64,000 bases of DNA from Druceiella hillmani (Eukaryota > Arthropoda > Insecta > Lepidoptera > Hepialidae): contig JAYKKI010000067.1 in assembly GCA_039881145.1 (NCBI GenBank), positions 3,113,501-3,177,500 of the forward strand, written 5' to 3'. The position numbers and the translations under genes are program-made. The notes beneath the pieces are model-generated. The model saw nothing but the letters and a program-made list of their open reading frames with translations, made no database searches and was not told the DNA's origin. The first letter of the stretch is position 1. Each line of letters starts with the position of its first letter. Positions 58,329 to 64,000 of the stretch are shown here, piece after piece.

Positions 58329-58577
58329 TTACTTGATCCTTTCGAGGGGAAGCGGAAGGTCTCTCAGCCGACTGTCAAGGAACAGGGTCAAGTCGGAAAT
58401 GAGACTTCGTGGCACCAAACCAACGAGAAGCGCGATCTTGGCTGTTAGAGGAGCCTTCTCGGTTTCATCGATGAGACTGTCTTCGTCTGGTATTACCTGT
58501 TGGCAAATTATATTCATTATGTTGGGGAATTCAAAAACATCTTCCAAGTCTTTTAAGTTGCAGCTGAAGGCAATCAT
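58329..58577 (-). CDS. Candidate small CDS or terminal exon, function unknown
   Basis: 82 codons with balanced codon use in a locally GC-rich patch: MIAFSCNLKDLEDVFEFPNI, then PDEDSLIDETEKAPLTAKIA, LLVGLVPRSLISDLTLFL and a basic end ending LPLERIK-stop. It looks like real protein sequence (amphipathic helices, even amino-acid use), possibly the last exon of a host gene or a fragment of an unrecognised transposon gene. An upstream stop lies 11 codons before the ATG. A CAG/GTAATA donor-like site lies inside the frame at about 58,490, which could mean the frame is fortuitous beyond it. A 102-codon plus frame overlaps. Confidence 0.3.
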   Translation of the reverse strand: MIAFSCNLKDLEDVFEFPNIMNIICQQVIPDEDSLIDETEKAPLTAKIALLVGLVPRSLISDLTLFLDSRLRDLPLPLERIK

Positions 58578-59199
58578 TTGTAAATATACATATTCCGACT
58601 CTATCCTTCATGCTGTAAAACACTACAATTCTCTCACTTGAGTCCGTTTTCTGCATTTGTAATTTTCATAGATACCTGTAAACCTGCTCTCATGCTTGTC
58701 CTGTAACATTACCATCATTCATCAATCTGGTCTATATATGCCTTTTTACAAATTTTCTACATTTTCTTTCCGCACTTGTCACATTGTTGCACTCACTAGA
58801 TTCATATACATCCTTTTAGTCAATCTTATATCGTTCACAATCATCCTAAACCATCTCGATGTCAGTCTGTATTCAACATTTATAAATGTTTCAAAATCAC
58901 ATTATCTTGATCTAATTTTAGTTTTAATTGTATCCAATAAATACAAATTTTAATATTATAGACATTTAAAAATCCATTTTGCTTCCCAAACCAACAACTT
59001 TCAAACTCTATGGAAATAAATAAGAAATAAAAAAAAGCTTATATTCTTAGAGGTTTTTCAAAGAATGTTCTTAATTGCCTGATCATTATATTATATTACC
59101 ACAACTTTGGTTGTCAATACAATTTCGTATACAAAGCAGTTTTTGGTATTAAGCAAAATATTAACACCTTGATTCAAGATCATCATCTATAGAAAACTG

Positions 59200-60070
59200 C
59201 ATACAAGAACTCGATGTAAGATTGTCATCTAAAGCAATCAAGACTGGTAGACACTCGATGTAAAGTCATTATCTGAAGCAAATAGTGTCTTTAGGTACCC
59301 GATCCAAGGCTATCATCTGTAACGGATAGCTCCCTATAGATGCTATTCGTAAGTTTGAAAAAATTGACCTCAACTTTGCACATTATCGTTTTTACTTTTT
59401 TGTGTGCTGGGGTCATTAGCTTAGAACTCATGTAAGATTGTCATCTAAAGCAATCAGAACCGATAGACACTCGACAGAAAGTCATCATCTGAAGCAAATA
59501 GTGTCTTTAGGCACCCGATGCAAGACTATCATCTGTAACGGATAGCGCCCTATAGATGCTATTCGTAAGTTTGAAAGAATTGACCTCAACTTTGCACATT
59601 ATCGTTTTTACTTTTTGTGTGCTGGGATCGTTAGCTTAGAAATCATGTAAGATTGTCATCTAAAGCAATCAGAACCGATAGACACTCGATATGAAGTCAT
59701 CATCTGAAGCAAATAGTGTCTTTAGGCACCCGATGCAAGACTATCATCTGTAACGGATAGCGCCCTGTAGATGCTATTCGTAAGTTTGAAAGAATTGACC
59801 TCAACTTTGCACATTATCATTTTTATTTTTTGTGTGCTGGCATCATTAGCTTAGAACTCGATATAAGATCGTCATCTAAAGCAATCAGGGCCGAAATGCA
59901 CTCAATACAAAGTTATCGTCTGAAGCAAACAGTCTCTTTAGATACCCGAAGAAACTATCATCTGTAGCGGATAATACCTACAGACACTATTCATAAGTTT
60001 TAAACAATTGGCCTCAACTTTGCACATAAACGTGTTTACTTTTCATGTGCTGGCATTATTATCTTCCTGA
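59200..60070. repeat. 216-bp tandem repeat, four units
   Basis: Units begin at about 59,216, 59,432, 59,647 and 59,863 ('gtaagattgtcatctaaagc' or close variants). Each holds three related sub-motifs 'tcatctaaagcaatc', 'tcatctgaagcaaat' and 'tcatctgtaacggat', and a short hairpin ('ctatcatctgtaacggatag'). The units share a 'ttgacctcaactttgcacat' block. The outer units, above all the last, are more diverged than the inner two. Confidence 0.95.
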
Positions 60071-60074
60071 TCGG

Positions 60075-60670
60075 AATTTTTTCCACAAAATTATTCCCAA
60101 AAATTGTGCATCCATCATAGACAAATATAAGTGCACAATTTGCATGTTTTATTTCTGAAAATTTCGCACCCAAAGGATTCATTTAAAAGAGGTTCTCGGA
60201 CACAAAGAACTATTGGGATAGAGCCTAATAAGCATCTAATTCGTATTCCTATTTTCAAATAGTACGGTGCACAAATTTAAGAAATATGAGACTTTATGTG
60301 TCCTATTATGTAAATAGTCAATCGATTTCATTACCCAGAGGGACACTAAATGTTTGGTTCGACGGTCCTCTGAAATTATATTACTTTTAGCACAAATTGT
60401 TTGAAATGACTAATTGTTTGAAATGACTTTACTCTGTGTGATATGTACAAACATTCCTGCCAATTTAAAATTCCTATATATTATTCTTTAATCTTTCCTT
60501 TACCTCTCTATCCCTTATGTCACACTCACTTTCTTTTGCTTTGGGTTATTATGTGTTGCTTTTCTTTTGTATAAACACTTTAAACATTTTTCATTGTTTG
60601 ACCCTTACCGGCACACTAGGGTTTGTGAACTAAATGTCTTTCATACACAAATTAATAAATTTTCATTTCT
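60075..60670. other. AT-rich non-coding DNA
   Basis: Only a small duplication ('aattgtttgaaatgact' twice at about 60,395-60,430). Nothing else is seen. Confidence 0.5.
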
Positions 60671-60679
60671 CTTCTTTAA

Positions 60680-61318
60680 CCGTTTGAGTGCCAACGAGCC
60701 ATCGTGCTCGTGCGCGTACTAACTAAATTTGCCACGAGTGCGATGGCGCTCGCGAGATCAGTTGCTGTTTAGCGGGCGGTAGGGGAGGTCGCTCGCATGC
60801 ATCGCTAATTGTTTATCTTTCTACGTGTTACATAAAGTTCAAATTATAATATTATTAGTAATTACAATATAAAAAGGATCCAGGAAAAGAAAATTTTTAA
60901 ACCATAATGTCGGAATACGAAAATAATTCGAGTGAAAATGTTCGTTTTTCAAGTTGTGAAGAAAGTGGTAGTCAGAGTGACATTGTGGTGCGCTCACAAT
61001 TTGGCGTAATGCAAACTTTGAGTGATAGTGATAACAGTGACGATAACAATTATTTTACTGATACGGAGGATGTACCGAACTGCGAAAATACGATGTGATC
61101 TTGATTTCAGTTTTTGTTATAATTTTTGTTCACAGTATATATTTCCATAATTTTCTTTGTATTTTATTATTCTTGTACACCGAAAAAATTATTAAAATTG
61201 GATAATTTTTGGAAGAGATACAGTTTTTTTTCGAGACAAGGGTAAATGACATCAAGAACAAAAGATTTCTTTGGCATTTTTAAGTATATATGGGTAAAAA
61301 ACCCTGGCACTAAAACGG
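60680..61318 (+). mobile_element. piggyBac-type element, internally deleted, TTAA duplication
   Basis: TTAA at 60,676-60,679 and 61,319-61,322 bounds a 639-bp element. Its left end CCGTTTGAGTGCCA and the complement of its right end, CCGTTTTAGTGCCA, match in 13 of 14 bases. TTAA duplication and C-rich short terminal repeats are diagnostic of piggyBac. The left subterminal region has GC-rich nested palindromes ('gagccatcgtgctcgtgcgc', 'gagtgcgatggcgctcgcga'). Confidence 0.9.
60907..61098 (+). pseudogene. Acidic N-terminal remnant of a piggyBac-type transposase
   Basis: 63 codons: MSEYENNSSENVRFSSCEES, then a serine/aspartate-rich run with TLSDSDNSDDNNYFTDTED. Acidic, disordered N-termini are usual in piggyBac transposases, and the position right after the left terminus and its promoter-like DNA fits. 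The catalytic DDD domain and the Cys-rich C-terminus are gone, so the element depends on others. The frame itself is unbroken. Confidence 0.55.
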
Positions 61319-61498
61319 TTAAAAAGCATTGCAATAAAAAGTTTTGTTGAAAATAAATTAATTATAATAAAATAACTAAAAATTTTAACATTTTTAAGGT
61401 TCTGTTCTTCAAAAGGAAAATGATTAAACCATTATAAAATCACTCGTATGTCAATCAGTCTTTCTGTCACACTTATTTTCCTTCGAAATTTACCTACA

Positions 61499-61556
61499 TA
61501 TATAGCTAATGAGCATATTAACCTACATATATATGTAGGTTAATATGCTGATATGC
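61499..61556. repeat. Perfect palindrome
   Basis: 'agcatattaacctacatata' and its exact complement meet at the centre, about 40 bp in all. Such AT-rich cruciform-prone palindromes can be hot spots for rearrangement. Confidence 0.85.
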
Positions 61557-61734
61557 TTAATATGGTGAGAAAGTATATTAGTCTACATCTACCTAAGTAG
61601 ATAACACAATAAAATGGTTTTACATATATTTTACAAGCGGAAAAATAAATAAATGTTTCGATGTGAATCATCTAATGGCGTATTCGGATGGGAATTAAAA
61701 TATTCTCATGGCAAGAGGCGCCTTGCCAATCAGC

Positions 61735-61960
61735 CAGTTTCATGCTTTTCCCACTTAATTCGGTCAGCTTCACATCTTGTCTGCCATTTATTCGACCAGT
61801 AGGCTCTTTCTGACTTAATTTGGCCAACTCGTCTATATAGGTGTACTGCATTAAACTATGTTAAAATGTTAAAAGCGTTACATAAATATAGTTGGGTTCG
61901 ACCAGGATTCGAACACTGGACCTGGACTGGACCTAGACCAAGTCGTTGTTTTGATTGTTG
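61735..61960 (-). repeat. Degraded dispersed repeat with tRNA-like end
   Basis: The left half is a diverged copy of the 40-bp units at 15,994 ('ggtcagcttcacatcttgtc', 'aggctctttctgacttaatt'). The right half, read on minus, has 'ccagtgttcgaatcctgg', a good T-arm with B box GTTCGAATCC. Together they suggest a tRNA-derived SINE whose body contains the 40-bp unit. Confidence 0.5.
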
Positions 61961-62750
61961 AACTTTTGCTATAAATTTCTAAGCTTACTTTTATGAATAA
62001 AATTATTTTTAAGTATAAGATATTTTAACAATATTTTTATGTAAAATTTTATCAAATTATTAATTAATCAACTGACCAAAACACAGCGCTACAATTTGTT
62101 GGAATGTTATAGCGCTCATAATATTTCAATAAATGGCACTATACGGATTACATGATTCAAAAATACGTTTTTATAATCTATTCTCAGGGTCCGAATCTTA
62201 TTGATATTTGTAAAATTTAGATGTTTCTCATCTGACAGGTGGTCCACGATGGCTCTATTTTTTGTTAGTATCGTTCAAAAAGTTTAAGGCTATAAAACTA
62301 TCTTTCATAGTTTTAAGTACCCCATTCACCCGAAACTATTCAACCAAAATAATGAAAATAATGGGGTTTGTAGATTATCTAAAATTTTTAAAATACTTTC
62401 CATTTTTTTGAACTATTGCAACTGATAGTAGGTTGCATAGTTTTCGAGAAATACACATTTTTACACCTGTGAATGATACATGTATCATAGACTTAATATA
62501 CTATGAATAGACGAACAAAGCGTGCGAGCATGAATACATTCTTTCTGACATTACTGTGAGTGGAAAAGAGATGACAATACATGAACAAATAAAACTATTT
62601 TGACAGATAAAAGTGTCCGATAGTTTCTTGCGGCGATAGTGTCGCCGTATTTTAGTATTTTTGTGTATTTTTAAATAATATTTCTGCAACATTATTTTAG
62701 AATTAGCAATGATGTCTTGTTCAGTATTGGATTGTGAAGTGACATATATA
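61960..62750. other. AT-rich non-coding DNA
   Basis: The short minus frame at 62,501-62,692 is not recognised. Nothing else is seen. Confidence 0.45.
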
Positions 62751-62756
62751 AATAAT

Positions 62757-62950
62757 CCATATTTACAATGTAAACACTTAGTGATATACGTGACCGAAAA
62801 AGGTGTGGGTTCAAATAACGCACAGATCAGAAAAATATCATCAGACTTAAAACAATTAAATGTATCTAAATCATTTAGTACTTAAAATAAGAGCTGGCCT
62901 TACATAATGTTGGTATATAAACAAAATCAAAAACAAACTAGCAATTAGTG
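62757..62950 (+). repeat. tRNA-derived SINE-like repeat, copy 1
   Basis: Shares about 190 bp with 63,312-63,510 in the same orientation, including 'cagacttaaaacaa', 'taaatgtatctaaatcatt' and 'gtacttaaaataagagctg'. The T-arm equivalent ('gtgtgggttcaaataacgc') is decayed. Confidence 0.75.
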
Positions 62951-63311
62951 AAAGACTGAAAATCACATTCGATACTATAATCCAAATAAAGAGACATTTC
63001 CCACATAAATGCAATGTACTTACTTTTTCATCACTTATTTTCTGCTAAATTATCTAGACTTGGTGAAATATACATACCATAGTAAATATGTTCTATTTTA
63101 CGTTCTATTATTTGCTTTTATATTTTGTGTGTATAATTACGAGATATTGTATCCGTGAAAAATGACATTTTACAGATTGACATATAGGGATTGGCATTAT
63201 TTTATCGACAAGTTATATAGATATTTTTCTACAGTGAAAATAAACATAAATTGTGATAAAAATTGTAAAAAAGTAGTAGATGAAATGAAATGAAAAAACT
63301 TATTAATATTA

Positions 63312-63510
63312 TTTACAATGTAAGCGCTTAGTGATATATGTGACTCAAAAAGGCGTGGGTTCAAATCACGCACAGACCAGAAAAATATTTTCAGACTTAA
63401 AACAACTAAATGTATCTAAATCATTCAGTACTTAAAATAAGAGCTGACCTTACATAATGTTGCTATATAAAAAAAAAACAAAACAAACTGGAAATTAGTG
63501 AAAAACTGAA
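63312..63510 (+). repeat. tRNA-derived SINE-like repeat, copy 2
   Basis: An A-box-like 'gcgcttagtgata' is followed about 30 bp later by an intact T-arm 'gcgtgggttcaaatcacgc' (stem GCGTG/CACGC, B box GGTTCAAATCA). The rest is a tRNA-unrelated body with an A-rich tail. No anticodon or acceptor stem can be completed, so it is not a tRNA gene. Confidence 0.7.
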
Positions 63511-63514
63511 ATTC

Positions 63515-64000
63515 AATCCTTTAATAATGGTTTCCATATTATTATTTTTCAAAATATTGCTCAAAAATATGTTTTTCAGTTTTCCAATGAATTTTGTACA
63601 ATGAGAAAAATGGACAAGAATTCTTAATAGATACAATTAGACTCCTCATAATAATTCTATGATGTGTAGTAAACATTTTGATAGAAAATATTTTGTACAA
63701 AGAGCACATTTTAAAAAAGGACTCGGTGCCTACTCTGTTTGTACCGCTGTGTTTGTCAACATCCTAACTTATATTTTATCATTTATATAGCCTCTTATAA
63801 ACATTTAATATTTTCACAAAGACTGGACATGCTACACATTCTTAGTAAGTGTGCGTTTACTCTATACAGTGTCCGGATAACGTCACAACTGAAGAGAAAA
63901 TTCAGGTCATATATATATTTTTAGTTAAAACAGAAAATAAGTTTTCTTTTTATTTAGTTTAAAATATTACTATAAATATTTACCTGTTTTGTATGATATA
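63515..64000. other. AT-rich non-coding DNA to window end
   Basis: The plus frame at 63,739-63,924 is short and unrecognised. Confidence 0.45.

Larger units (their letters stand above)
55445..59160. other. AT-rich DNA with two unassigned coding-like patches
   Basis: Apart from the entries at 56,240 and 58,329 it shows only small duplications (for example 'gaataaatgttattaaccac' twice at 56,904-56,948). The plus frames at 55,763-56,026, 57,180-57,374 and 58,696-58,953 are rich in F, L and I and look fortuitous. Confidence 0.45.

Noticed and set aside
63325..63380. A functional tRNA gene
   Set aside because: Only an A-box-like segment and a T-arm are present; no acceptor stem or anticodon arm can be built, and a second decayed copy shows it is a repeat.
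1..64000. A bacterial or viral operon, riboswitch or CRISPR system
   Set aside because: No operon-like packing, Shine-Dalgarno pattern or spacer array exists; all recognisable genes are eukaryotic transposon relics.

Overview
The window is AT-rich eukaryotic DNA, most likely from an insect. The signs are many long (TA)n tracts, degraded eukaryotic transposons of families that are multi-copy in insects, tRNA-derived SINE-like repeats, and no long open reading frame of an ordinary cellular gene. The species cannot be told from the sequence. I see no complete host gene. The window reads as intergenic or intronic DNA built from layers of dead mobile elements.

Left part (1-28,900): mostly non-coding AT-rich DNA with (TA)n microsatellites every few kb, fragments like LINE (RTE-type) 3' ends, and several tandem repeats. 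Two things stand out. One is three copies (about 10.76, 16.18 and 23.63 kb) of a roughly 250-bp element that is almost entirely a hairpin followed by a 45-bp unpaired tail, each flanked by its own 12-14-bp target duplication. The other is a 1.96-kb element (18,949-20,912) with about 670-bp terminal inverted repeats, a TA target duplication and a relic of a DUF4817-type transposase in its centre. A pair of about 350-bp direct repeats lies at 21.77 and 24.99 kb.

Middle (28,900-45,000): a repeat motif coupled to TG/CA microsatellites, then a chain of transposase relics: a ZMYM1-like hAT transposase (29.9-32.35 kb, +), the C-terminal half of a pogo/Jerky-type transposase with a PHD-like finger (32.6-33.86 kb, +), a nearly full-length but inactivated Ty3/gypsy LTR retrotransposon on the minus strand (35,018-40,486), another pogo-tail fragment, a PIF/Harbinger transposase with a recognisable intron and an opposite-strand reading frame inside that intron (41.4-43.2 kb), and a 1.1-kb element inserted in a 41-bp tandem array (43,840-44,950).

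Right part (45,000-64,000): a tRNA-derived SINE (46.05 kb), 90-bp tandem repeats (50 kb), an intron-containing pseudogene of a multi-copy insect family of unknown function (50.8-52.7 kb, +), a LINE reverse-transcriptase relic (53.25-54.37 kb, -), a hAT-type MITE with an 8-bp target duplication (54,881-55,436), a four-copy 216-bp tandem repeat (59.2-60.07 kb), a piggyBac-type internally deleted element with a TTAA duplication (60,680-61,318), and two direct copies of another tRNA-derived SINE-like repeat near the right end. No gene here works in a pathway with another. The relations between features are insertions into one another and shared repeat families.
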